A stretch of 64,000 bases of DNA from CAZLGM01 sp964558875 (GTDB taxonomy: Bacteria; Desulfobacterota; Desulfobulbia; Desulfobulbales; Desulfocapsaceae), in NCBI GenBank assembly GCA_964558875.1, contig CAZLGM010000001.1, positions 1-64,000 of the forward strand, in the 5' to 3' direction. The notes beneath the pieces were generated by a model. It saw only the letters and a list, made by a program, of their open reading frames with translations, was not told the DNA's origin and searched no databases. Positions 27,001 through 35,800 of the stretch are shown one piece after another. How positions within the stretch are numbered: the stretch's first letter is position 1; each line of letters begins with the position of its first letter. The position numbers were made by a program, and so were the translations under genes.

Positions 27001-30000
27001 TGCCATTGGTGAATATTCCGCCACCGGGGTAAAATGTATTGGAGTTTCCGGAAATTGTAGAATTGGTGATGGTCAGGCTGGAGGTGTCGGAAAAAAATGC
27101 AATACCGCCACCATACCCCCCGGCACGGTTTCCGGAGATGGTCGAATTGGTAAGAGTTACGTCACCGGATTGACCACCAGAAAAGATTGCCCCGCCGTAT
27201 CTTGTCGAAATATTATTTGCGATGGTGGAGCCTGTTATAGTCAGGTTCTCTATGTTTCTAATGGCACCACCATGCCCTGTTGAATAGCCATTCTGCAGGG
27301 TCAGGTTCTCCAGGCTGACATCGATTTTATTTGAATTGTTGCCATCATCAATATTGAAGATCCGGCTGGAATTCTGAGCATTAATAGTCACCCGGCCATC
27401 ACCGTCAATGGTAAGATCCTGGGTGATGGTAAACTCACCAAGAGCAAGATTGATGGTGCCGGAGTCCGTATAACTCTTGGCACTACCGTCGGCAGCCGTA
27501 TTGAGCTGAGTTGCAAAATGAATGATGCCGTACAACGAAGATGATTCCGCCAGCTCAATGGCTTCCCGCAATGAAAAGTCTCCTTCACAGTAATCACCAT
27601 CCGACTCATCCACCAAAGAATCGACAGGTTTGATCTGGGCCTCGTAACTCCCCATATCAACACCCTTGCCGTCATCGCGATTGTAGGGGATTCCCCGCTG
27701 GTCGGTTGTCAGTCCGTTGGCTATGCCGCTGTTATGGGCAGGAGAACCCACCAACAGTGCGTGGGTCCAAGTTGGCCCGCCGTTGTCGGCCAGGGGGGCA
27801 AGCTTCGGATCGTCACCAACAGTATTGTTATTGCTGCCGTTAGTGATGGAGTGGCCGTCACCTGTTTCAATCAGGGAATATTCAACATCAAGGGTTCCTG
27901 TTCCATCGGTATACAGATCATTGCCAAGGTTTCCTGCGCTGTTGTTACCGATAATTGTTGAGCTGATGGAGGTGGTGCTGTTGCCGCCGGTATAAATGCC
28001 GCCGCCATCGGTTGTGGCTGAATTATGAGAAATTGTTGAGTTGTTGATAGTGGCTGCAGTGCCCCAGAGAGATATTGCTCCAGCCCTGAAAGTGTTAGCT
28101 GTATTTCCCGAGAAGGTAGAATTGCTGATGTCAGTTGTACCGGATACGGCATGCAGGCCGCCGCCATAGCGGGCTTCATTTCCGGAAAGAGTCGAATCGG
28201 TGATGGTAATATCGTTTCGAGTATGTATGCCGCCGCCATTATATGCCGCGAAGCTGCCAGCGATAGTTGAGTTGGTGATGCTTAAGTCTTCGAAGTTCTG
28301 GATTGCACCGCCGGAACCTGTGATAAGGCCGGCACTGTTGGCAGAGCCGTTTTGCAGGATTAAATCATTTAAGGCGACACTGCTGTCGGAACTGTTGTCG
28401 CCGTCGTTGATACTGAAAATCCGGCTGCCGGTAGCAGGATTAACACCGTCATAGCCGCCGTCGATGGTAATCCGCCCCTGACCATTAATGGTCAGGGATT
28501 TGTCGATAACCAGTTGACCAAGGGCGGCATCAAGATTGATCTGTCCATTTAAATCCTTATGAAAGTGGATCGTTCCACCCGACGGAGCGTTGGTAATGGC
28601 TTCACGCAATGAGTAGTCACCAGCCGAATAGTCGCCGTCGTTTTCATCAACCAGAGTATCGACGATGGTGTTGGCCTCCAAGGCACCCATATCGACACCG
28701 CCGACATCCCGGACAAAACCGGCTCCCCGCTGGTCATTGTCAAGGTTGTCGGGGTTGGAGCCGCTGTGCAGGGCCGGGCTTGTGACTTTCAACGAGTGAG
28801 TCCGGGTGGGGCCGCCGTTGTCGGCAAGAGGATTGAGAGCCGGGTCAACATTTACGATGTTACCGTTGGTGCCATTAACAATGCCGTGATTGCCGCCACC
28901 GGACTCGATAAGGGAGTTGTTGGCACTGATAGTTGAAGAGGACATCCAGTTGAGAATATCATGGCCGTTTGCGTCACTGTAGGCCAGATTATCGCCTAAT
29001 ATTGAGGAATTGAGGGTGATGTTGATATCTGAGAGGAGGAGCCCGCCGCCGTAATAGGCGCTGTTGTTGGCAATGGTTGAATTGTTGATTGTGGCTGTTC
29101 CTGTTCCCAAAGCAGAACCTACAACCAGACCACCGCCATATTGGGCGGAATAGTTGCCGGAGATGGTTGAATTGGAGACTTTAAAGCTGTTGCCGTAGAT
29201 CGCATACATCCCGCCGCCACCGTATGCTGTGCGGTTATTGGAAACAGTTGAATTAGCGATACCGATATCACCAAAAAATGCAGTGAGATAGAGCCCGCCG
29301 CCGTAGGAATCACCGGCATTATCGTCAATGGTGGAGTTGCTGATAGTGATTGAACCGGTAATGGCGGAAGCTGCCACACCACCCCCGCTTCCCCCGGTAC
29401 TGGAAGTGAGGCTGTAAGTAGCACCGTTGCCGGTAATTGTCGAGTCGCTGATAGTGATTGTTCCCGAATCAGTAATAAGAGCCAGGCCGCCGCCGTCCCC
29501 GCCGTAGGCCATATTCTGGGAGATTGTTGTTTCACTGACATTGTTTCTGCCATAGGAAGAAGCGGCAAAAATGCCGCCGCCGCTTCCTTCCAAGGCGTAA
29601 TTATAGGTGACGGTTGAACCGCTGATGCTGTTTGAGCCGTAAATTGTATTGGCAAAGATACCACCGCCGTCTCCGCCACTGGCATAGTTCTGATAAACCG
29701 TTACATTGCTGAATGTGTTTGAGCCGTAATTTGTCGAGGCGAAGACACCGCCGCCGTCTCCATCATACGCATAGTTATATCCAAAGGACGTATCGGTCAC
29801 CGTCAGGCCGCTGGAACTGTTTCGTGAATAAATACCGCCGCCGCTCTCGGCAGCCATGTTGTATGTAACGGTAGAATCGCTGACGGTCAATATTTCACTG
29901 TTATAGATGGCACCACCGCTTTCACCGGCTCCTGCCGCGTTGCCTCCCGTCAAGCTCAGACCGGTGAGGGTGACCTCCGAATCGGTGGTGGGGTCGGTGT

Positions 30001-32833
30001 CATCGATCGAGAACAGGCGGCTGCTGTATTGGCCATCAATGGTGATACGATTATCGCCATTAATAGACAGGCTCTTGTCAATGGTGAATTCACCCAAGAC
30101 CATATCGATGTCGCCGGAGAGGCCGGGCTTAAAAAGAATCCATTCGCCGTTGCCGGCCTGGTCGATGGCCTCGCGAAGGGAATAATTACCGGCAGAATAG
30201 TTGCCGTCATTTTCATCGGCCAGGGTGTCGACGATATGGAAAAATTCCACAGCCCCCATATCGGTGCCGGCGCCGGCCATACGAACAAAACCTGCTCCCC
30301 GCTGGTCGTTGGCCAGTCCATTGGCCGCGCCGCTATCGATGACAGGGCTGCCGGCCATGAGTGCATGGGTCAAGGTCGGGCCGCCGTTATCGCCTAGTGG
30401 CAGCAGACCGGGGTCCTGGCCGACGATATTGCCTAAAGAATCGCCGCTGGTGGCGCTGTCATCAACGTTGTGACCTGTAGCCGTTTGAATCAGGGAATGG
30501 GCAGCCTCCAGATTGCTTGTGTTGTCGCTTACATCCTCACTATTGGTGTCAATGGAAATGTTGTCGCTGATGATACTGGAGCTGATACTGCTGCTGCTGT
30601 TACCACCAACGGAGGCATGGGAATAAAAACCGCCGCCGCTGAGTTTTGCCGTATTAAAAGCTATGGTTGAGTTGGTGATTGAACTGGTCGAGTCACTCAA
30701 ACCGGCCAGATGGACACCACCGCCGGTGTCGGTTGTTGACTCATTGCCGGAAATGGTGGAGTTGACAATAGAATGAACGCTGTGAGTGGAGTTCCAGATC
30801 AGAACACCGCCGCCCATATCCACCGAAGTGTTACCGGAAATGGTGGAGTCGGTGATTGATACCGAGCCGTATCGCACATCATTGAACAGACCGCCTCCGG
30901 CCCCGTCACTGGTATTGCCCGAGATGGTGGATCGGGTGATACTGGTATGGGCGTCGCCAAACCGGGTATAGGTGAACAGACCGCCACCTTCAATGGTGGC
31001 ATGGTTATTCCTGATAATGGAGTCGGTTATCAGGGTGGTGCCGCCATAGGCCGCTCTTGTGCGGATGCCGCCGCCGCGGCCGCCCTGATTATTCTGGATG
31101 ACGGAGTTTGAGATAGTCAGATTTTCATTGCTTGAAATAGCGCCACCGCCACCGGTGCCGGCGTTTCCTGCCTGCAGGGTCAAACCGGCTATTGTCACGT
31201 TGATCAGGCTTTGCGGCATGTTACTGTAGTCATCGATATTAAAAATTCGGCTGCCTGTTCCGGGTACGCCGGTATAGCCGCCATCAATGGTAATTCGACT
31301 GTCGCCGTCGATCCTGATATGGTCGGTGATTTCAATCTCACCGAGACTCAAGGCGATGGTGCCGGATAAGCCGGCAGCAAAGGTGACATCGACCAAGCCT
31401 TCGTCAGCGTTGGCAAGTCCAACGGCCTCACGCAGAGAAAGATCTCCAGCACCATAATCGCCGTCATTCTCATCCACCAATGTGTCGACCACCAGCCGAT
31501 GGGATTCATAGCTGCCCATATCAACGGTTGCCACGGTTCTGATATACCCCCGGCCGCGCTGGTCCGTATTCAGGTTGTCCGGGTTACTGCCGGCATTCAC
31601 CGCCGGAGAACCGGCCAGCAGTGCATGCGTCCATGTTGAACCGCCGTTGTCTGCTAATGGTGCGAGACGGGGATCGATACCGATGAGATTGTTGTTATCC
31701 TGTCCACTGCCGGTGCCAGGGTTGTTATCAACGAGATGTCCGCCGGTTGAACCGATCAGCGAGAAGGTGACATGTAAGGGGCTGTCTTCCGCATTGAGCA
31801 GGTCAGCGCCAGTAGCCCCGGCACTGTTGTTTGCAATAATCGTTGAACAGATGGTGGTTGGATTGTTGTCAAAAGTGTGCAGCGAAACCCCGCCGCCGCT
31901 GGCACGGGAGATGTTTTCAACTATGGTGGAGTTAACGATTTCAGTGGAGACAGAACCGTTGGTTATTACCAGGAGTCCACCGCCGTAATCCCCCTGATTG
32001 TCAGAGATGGTTGACTGCTGAACAGAGATGGAGCCGCCGTCGTTGATGTCGATAAACAGCCCGCCGCCGCTGCCATAGGCCCAGTTGCCCGAAATGGTCG
32101 AGTTGGCAACTGTTGCCGAACCGCCGGCACCGTTGTCGATATAGATTCCGCCGCCATTGCCGAATAAGGCGGTGTCCCTGGTCCTGTTGTCCGAGATGGT
32201 GGAGTTGTCGATAACGGTTGAACCGCCATCGACTTTTGAATAGAGGCCGCCGCCGCAATCACCTGCCGTATTGGCTGTAATGGTGGAATTGGAGAGGCTC
32301 AGGTTTTCCCGGCTGAAGATTGCGCCGCCGCTTGCCGTTCCCGAGTCGCCGTTCTGCAGCCTCAGGCCGCTTAGGCTGACGTCGCTGTTGACAAGGTCAT
32401 CGCCATCATTGATGTTAAAGATCCGGCTGTTGTTCTGCGCGTCGATGGTTACTCGATTGTCACCGTCAATGGAGAGGCTCTGAGCGATTGTAAATTGTCC
32501 GCCCCAGGGAGCGGTTGTCGCATCATAAGGGGTCATCCGGATGGTGCCGGAGGTGACCCAGGACTTGGCAAGGCCATCTTCGCTGATATTGAGTTTATCA
32601 TCAAAGAAAATCCATTCACCGTCCATCGACGCTCTAATTGCTTCGCGCAGTGAATAATCACCCAGGCTGTCATCGGCGTCATTCTCATCCACCAGGGTGT
32701 CGACGATATGGGAATATTCGATTGCGCCAATATCCACCCCTGCAAGACCCACATCCCGTGAAAATCCATCGCCCCGTTGATCATTGAGCAGTCCGTTGGC
32801 AACGCCGCCACCAATTGCCATGCTGTTGTTCAT
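21080..32833 (-). CDS. Giant beta-helix surface protein A, C-terminal part
   Basis: 3,917 codons from the first ATG, but the frame is open up to the TAA at 32891 and in register with the upstream frame, so this is the larger part of a gene of about 5,250 codons. It holds nine modules. Each has an acidic VDTLVDENDGDY-like start, SLREAI, a TINGDGRITIDG strand, LTLQNG, many right-handed beta-helix coils (NSTISGN...GGGI) and an end resembling choice-of-anchor Q (PLADNGGPTxTHAL, DQRG, VDMGAYE). The last 139 residues are a conserved non-repeat domain ending LLGGILG. Likely a secreted or surface adhesin or fibre. Confidence 0.85.
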   Translation of the reverse strand: MNNSMAIGGGVANGLLNDQRGDGFSRDVGLAGVDIGAIEYSHIVDTLVDENDADDSLGDYSLREAIRASMDGEWIFFDDKLNISEDGLAKSWVTSGTIRMTPYDATTAPWGGQFTIAQSLSIDGDNRVTIDAQNNSRIFNINDGDDLVNSDVSLSGLRLQNGDSGTASGGAIFSRENLSLSNSTITANTAGDCGGGLYSKVDGGSTVIDNSTISDNRTRDTALFGNGGGIYIDNGAGGSATVANSTISGNWAYGSGGGLFIDINDGGSISVQQSTISDNQGDYGGGLLVITNGSVSTEIVNSTIVENISRASGGGVSLHTFDNNPTTICSTIIANNSAGATGADLLNAEDSPLHVTFSLIGSTGGHLVDNNPGTGSGQDNNNLIGIDPRLAPLADNGGSTWTHALLAGSPAVNAGSNPDNLNTDQRGRGYIRTVATVDMGSYESHRLVVDTLVDENDGDYGAGDLSLREAVGLANADEGLVDVTFAAGLSGTIALSLGEIEITDHIRIDGDSRITIDGGYTGVPGTGSRIFNIDDYSNMPQSLINVTIAGLTLQAGNAGTGGGGAISSNENLTISNSVIQNNQGGRGGGIRTRAAYGGTTLITDSIIRNNHATIEGGGLFTYTRFGDAHTSITRSTISGNTSDGAGGGLFNDVRYGSVSITDSTISGNTSVDMGGGVLIWNSTHSVHSIVNSTISGNESTTDTGGGVHLAGLSDSTSSITNSTIAFNTAKLSGGGFYSHASVGGNSSSSISSSIISDNISIDTNSEDVSDNTSNLEAAHSLIQTATGHNVDDSATSGDSLGNIVGQDPGLLPLGDNGGPTLTHALMAGSPVIDSGAANGLANDQRGAGFVRMAGAGTDMGAVEFFHIVDTLADENDGNYSAGNYSLREAIDQAGNGEWILFKPGLSGDIDMVLGEFTIDKSLSINGDNRITIDGQYSSRLFSIDDTDPTTDSEVTLTGLSLTGGNAAGAGESGGAIYNSEILTVSDSTVTYNMAAESGGGIYSRNSSSGLTVTDTSFGYNYAYDGDGGGVFASTNYGSNTFSNVTVYQNYASGGDGGGIFANTIYGSNSISGSTVTYNYALEGSGGGIFAASSYGRNNVSETTISQNMAYGGDGGGLALITDSGTITISDSTITGNGATYSLTSSTGGSGGGVAASAITGSITISNSTIDDNAGDSYGGGLYLTAFFGDIGIANSTVSNNRTAYGGGGMYAIYGNSFKVSNSTISGNYSAQYGGGLVVGSALGTGTATINNSTIANNSAYYGGGLLLSDINITLNSSILGDNLAYSDANGHDILNWMSSSTISANNSLIESGGGNHGIVNGTNGNIVNVDPALNPLADNGGPTRTHSLKVTSPALHSGSNPDNLDNDQRGAGFVRDVGGVDMGALEANTIVDTLVDENDGDYSAGDYSLREAITNAPSGGTIHFHKDLNGQINLDAALGQLVIDKSLTINGQGRITIDGGYDGVNPATGSRIFSINDGDNSSDSSVALNDLILQNGSANSAGLITGSGGAIQNFEDLSITNSTIAGSFAAYNGGGIHTRNDITITDSTLSGNEARYGGGLHAVSGTTDISNSTFSGNTANTFRAGAISLWGTAATINNSTISHNSATTDGGGIYTGGNSTTSISSTIIGNNSAGNLGNDLYTDGTGTLDVEYSLIETGDGHSITNGSNNNTVGDDPKLAPLADNGGPTWTHALLVGSPAHNSGIANGLTTDQRGIPYNRDDGKGVDMGSYEAQIKPVDSLVDESDGDYCEGDFSLREAIELAESSSLYGIIHFATQLNTAADGSAKSYTDSGTINLALGEFTITQDLTIDGDGRVTINAQNSSRIFNIDDGNNSNKIDVSLENLTLQNGYSTGHGGAIRNIENLTITGSTIANNISTRYGGAIFSGGQSGDVTLTNSTISGNRAGGYGGGIAFFSDTSSLTITNSTISGNSNTFYPGGGIFTNGSTTISNSTITGNDGDHYGGGICAFSDLSMQSTIVANNISQYGVGHDLYTTVAGTVTVTHSLIEDRSGHSIAHGTNDNIVGVDPLLGPLADNGGPTWTHALHTGSAALNRGYHPSPAGQFDQRGAGYARDIGGVDIGAYEAQDPTLSTDIVVDSLIDENDGDYSPGNLSLREAIAAGYNNTIFFDPSIHGGTINMTLGAFTVTNEVTINGENQITIDGGYTGTQGTGSRIFNIDDGNDSNKIDVSLENLSLQNGYSTGHGGAVSNMENLTITGSTIANNISTRYGGAIFSGGQSGDVTLTNSTISGNRAGGYGGGIAFFSDTSSLTITNSTISGNSNTFYPGGGIFTNGSTTISNSTITGNDGDHYGGGICAFSDLSMQSTIVANNISQYGVGHDLYTTVAGTVTVTHSLIEDRSGHSIANGTNDNIVGVDPLLGPLADNGGPTWTHALGNGSVALNSGTDNGLATDQRGQNRTYGGVADIGAYEQQAVVFVSKDVDSLTDEFDGDYSAGNYSLREAIFNSAPGSTINFAAGLTGTINITPFSAANPWAGEFAISKSLTINGDQRVTIDGQNQSRIFKINDGSTNHLRITLNDLTLQNGRAEGKGGGIYSLENITITNTTIHGSSATTDGGGIFAMSSTGINTISNSTISGNTASADGGGIFLMTSSGTNRIINSTIAGNTAVNDGGGLFSWVPSTLPGTTTISSTIIGNNSAGGIGNDLRTSGAGTFAANHSLIQSDDGGHTVVDSATSGDGFGNIVDDNPLLAPLADNGGFTLTHALLAGSPALNAGANPLNLQNDQRGNPFQRDDGSGVDMGAYEAQSLNLVVDNLVDENDDDYGTGDFSLREAIGLANINPEADSISFAVLLNTAADGSPKSYTGTGTINMALDDFSITDDVTIDGDGRVTIDGQKDSRIFTIDDGNSANSEVTLNNLTLKKGKVSGDGGAIYNTETLTINNTTISKSEASGKGGGIRNQDTGILTITGSTIKKNSADTSGGGISNKGASVTIDGDSVISVNNAKNGGGIHNTGTGATLTITDSTVKDNIAIEDGGGLFNKASATITGSTFKDNAAYMNGGGIRNSGAGANLTITDSTVKNNSAMEDGGGLYNKATATITGSTFSENWTSTGKGGGVHNRGSGAITITDSTFKKNTADASGGGISNIGTGVVTITDSTLKKNTAGKNGGGLFNKATATVNSSILSGNHADKDGGGVSNTDSGILTVSNSTLSGNSAGRDGGGIANSGTATINNSTVAENSATAGRGGGLFQVNGDATLNSTIVGNNTALAGADVFHSGGTLNADHSLIEDPNGHTIANGTNDNIVGVDPGLRPLADNGGSTRTHALMGSSPALHSGSNPDALANDQRGAGFNRDVGGVDMGAWEGNHLVDTLVDENDGDFSAGDYSLREAIANATDKGTILFHPDLDGPINLDPVLGELVIDKNLTIDGNDKITIDGGDNNRIFNVDDTSGTTQSTVLLAGLILQNGSSGNDGGAILNRENLTISASTVSYSYASGDGGGVFNSGTITITGSTVSENNAKYSGGGIANTGIATISQSTISNNSAKYNFTAASDSHGGGINNSGTVTIDSSTVSNNTAHDFGGGINNSGTATITASTISGNTSTRSGGGIFTYSGTLTVQNSTISGNETTNSDGGGIKSFSGITSIKNSTIGDNRSRYNGGGVVLGSFATMDIVSSIIGNNTSDTAGNDLFHEPGGTLSVDHSLIESDDGGHAVPDSGVSGDGLGNIVGADPGLGPLADNGGPTQTHVLYIGSPALNSGSNPDGLTTDQRGEARDDGTGVDMGAFEDPTGQGIDPNPGEPGGETVPMGTDPGAGDDARPTDPWWLASIYEDAEAFIDFVGKQYSSWPLFFAELEVFYTDSVNILADFLTDMESRYSETLLFWIEEFIPIFGDDPLFKPILLEMGVLLGNDSDILQTPETSGTLISINGQSDLDWYQGINERLKRHPAFESDVDKLLGGILG
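25681..26325 (-). repeat. Intragenic duplication, copy 1
   Basis: This stretch is repeated at 26725-27369 with a constant offset of 1,044 bp. Over about 25770-26200 the two copies are nearly identical at the nucleotide level; the edges diverge. It covers most of one beta-helix module of giant protein A, pointing to recent unequal crossing-over or gene conversion. Confidence 0.8.
26725..27369 (-). repeat. Intragenic duplication, copy 2
   Basis: Second copy of the 25681-26325 stretch. The reading frame is preserved (1,044 is divisible by three), so the duplication adds one whole module of 348 codons. Confidence 0.8.
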
Positions 32834-32890
32834 CAGGGCATGGGTCAGGGTCGGGCCGCCGTTATCGGCCAGCGGCCGCAGATATGGGTT

Positions 32891-32893
32891 TTA
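32891..32893 (-). other. In-frame TAA interrupting giant gene A
   Basis: The two flanking frames are in register (36838 minus 32833 is divisible by three), and the codons between them encode the expected module end: GNIVG, stop, NPYLRPLADNGGPTLTHAL. At this position other modules have V, A, Q, Y, L or D. A single base change from CAA, TAT, TAC or TTA would give the stop. No frameshift is needed. Confidence 0.85.
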
Positions 32894-35800
32894 GCCGACG
32901 ATATTGCCGAGCCCGTCTCCGCTGGTGGCACTGTCGGCGACACCATGCCCATTGAGGGTACTGATCAGCGAATGATCGGCGCTGATCTGGCGTAAAGGAT
33001 CGGCGCTGGAGGCGTCATAGAGATCTTCACTGGTTTCATCAATGGAAATGTTTGCCCCGATGATGGTGGAGCTGATCCGGCTGGTGCCGTTGTCCGCCAG
33101 GACACTGGAATGAATCCCGCCGCCGTGCTGCTTTGATGTATTGTTGGTGATGGTTGTATTGGTAATCGAGCTGGTCGCTCCGCTGCTGTTGACAGTGACA
33201 CCCACGCCACCACCGTGTGCGGCGGTTGTTTCATTGCCTGAGATGGTAGAATTAGTGATTGATATCGTTGCCGTTTCATTGACGTTTACGGAGATACCGC
33301 CGCCGGAGCCTTTCGATTCATTTGCCGAAAGTGTTGAGCCGGCAACAGAAAAGCTACTGGTATCATAGGCCCTGGAGAATACGCCTCCACCGGCACCATC
33401 AGCGATGTTATCCGAAACGGTGGAGCTTAAAAGAGTGGTAACATCATCACCATGGGTCCGCACATAGACACCGCCGCCTTTTCCGTTGGCAGCCTCGTTA
33501 TCGGATATGGTTGAGTTGTCTATCGTGCTACTCCCTCTCCACGAGTAGAGAAAGAGGCCGCCGCCGTCACCACCGGCTGAATTATCAGAGATGGTTGAGT
33601 TGGAGATTGTTAGTTTCCCATCCACCTGCCGGATATAGACACCACCGCCGTCAAGTGTCTGTGCCTCATTATCGGTGACGGTTATATTTGAAACGGTCGC
33701 TTCGGCTGAACTGCCGAGAATCTTAATCCCGAGTCCGCCGCCGTTATTGCCGGCTCTGTTTCGGTAGACGCTGGAGTTGTCGATGGTGATGGTGCCGGAA
33801 TGATCGGATCGGACATAGCCGCCGCCGAAATTCCAGTTTGCCTCATTACGGCTGATGGTGGTATCGGAGATGGTGATTGTTCCCAGATCGCTTCTTATAT
33901 AGAGCCCTCCCACTGAGCCGGCTTCATTCAAATCAAAGGTTGAGTTGGAGATGGTGGTGGTGCCGCTTCCATTTGTGATATGGGCCCCGCCGCCGACAGC
34001 TCCTCCGCTTAGTGTATTACCCACAAAATCAGTATCGCTGATAGTGGTTGCACCGTCAGGGGTCTGAACATAGAGCCCGCCTCCATGACTGGATGAGGTG
34101 TTGTAGGAGATGGTGGAGTTGCTGATGGTAACATCGACAGAGTTGCTGTTTTTAATGAGAATCCCGCCGCCATACAGGGAGTAATGAAAGCTGAAACCGG
34201 AATTGATGTTTTTTGTGATGGTGGAATTGGTAATGGTCAGGTTTTCACGGCTGTAGATAGCCCCGCCACCGAAATAGCCGTTGCCGGATCCGCCGCCACC
34301 ATAATAATAATAAGCATTGCCGTTCTGCAGAGTCAGACCGGAGAGGGTGACATTCTGATTAACACTGTCATCACCGCCGGCCGATGTGTCGTCGATATTG
34401 AATATCCGGCTGCCGGTCCCGGCTGTGCCGGTATAACCGCCGTCTATGGTGATCCTGCCATCACCGTTGATGGTCAGATCATGGGCTATTTCAAATTGAC
34501 CTCCCCAGGGAGCCGTGGTTGCATCGTATTGGGTCATGTTTATGGTGCTGCCGGAAACAAGACTGGAGGCAAAATTGATGGTGTCGGCGATATATGGTGA
34601 TTTGGCCAGCTCAATGGCTTCCCTGAGTGAGAGATCACCAGTACTGTAGTCGGTGTCGAATTCATCAACCAGATAATCGACTTCCAGACTCAACACTGGA
34701 TTCTGATCTTCATAGGCACCAATATCAACACCAGCACCGTCATCACGGTTAAACCCTGCGCCCCGCTGATCAAATTGACCGGCAGGCGCTGCATGGAAGC
34801 CGTTATTTAATGCCGGACTGCCGGCCAGCAGCGCGTGGGTCCAGGTGGGACCGCCATTGTCGGCCAGGTCATCCAGCAGCGGATCAACATCGATAATGTT
34901 GCCCGTACCGGTATCGATGGTGAAGCCACTGTTTGTTTCAATCAACGAGTAATCGACATTGAGTGTTCCGCCTGTTTTAAAAATATCATCGTCATTTCCT
35001 CCTCCGCTGTTATTGCCGACAATGGTGGAGCTGATTGTTGTGGTTGTCCCACTATCAGCACGTATAAAAACGCCGCCACCGTCATCATAAGTAGCCTTGT
35101 TGCCGGAGATGGTCGAATTGTTGACGCTGGTAGTGCTATACCGAGTATAAACGCCGCCACCTCGATCCCGGGCTGTGTTTCCGGAGATGGTGGAATTGTT
35201 GATGGTGGTGTCCCCATAAGAAGCACTAACGCCGCCGCCTCTATTCCAAGTCGTGTTTCCGGAGATCGTCGAATTGTTAATGGTGGTTGTGCTGTTCCAA
35301 GCACCTAGGCCGCCACCCAGCCCAGCCGTGTTTCCGGAGATGGTGGAATTGTTGATGATGGTGGTGCCCCTGCCGGCATAAACGCCGCCGCCGCTCCAAG
35401 CCGTGTTGCCGGAAATGGTGGAATTGTTGATGGTGGTGGTGCCCCAACCGGCATAAATGCCGCCGCCGTTCCAAATAGTAGCCGTGCTGCCTGAGATAGT
35501 CGTATTATTGATGGTCAGGTTCTCACGACTGAAAATTGCGCCTCCGGTATGTTCTACTGAACTATCACTGTTGCCTTTCTGCAGGGTCAGGTCGTTGAGA
35601 GTTATATCGAGATTGGTGGTATCATCACTATCGTTGATATTGAATATTCTGGTGCCGCTACCGAAATTACCTGTAACATAGCCGCCATCAATGATGATCC
35701 TCCCTTCGCCGTTGATGGTCAGCGAATCTGTAATCAGCAACTCTGTACCGGCCAGGCTGATCGTTGAGATGGTGTCTGCAAAGGTGATGACATCGGCTCC

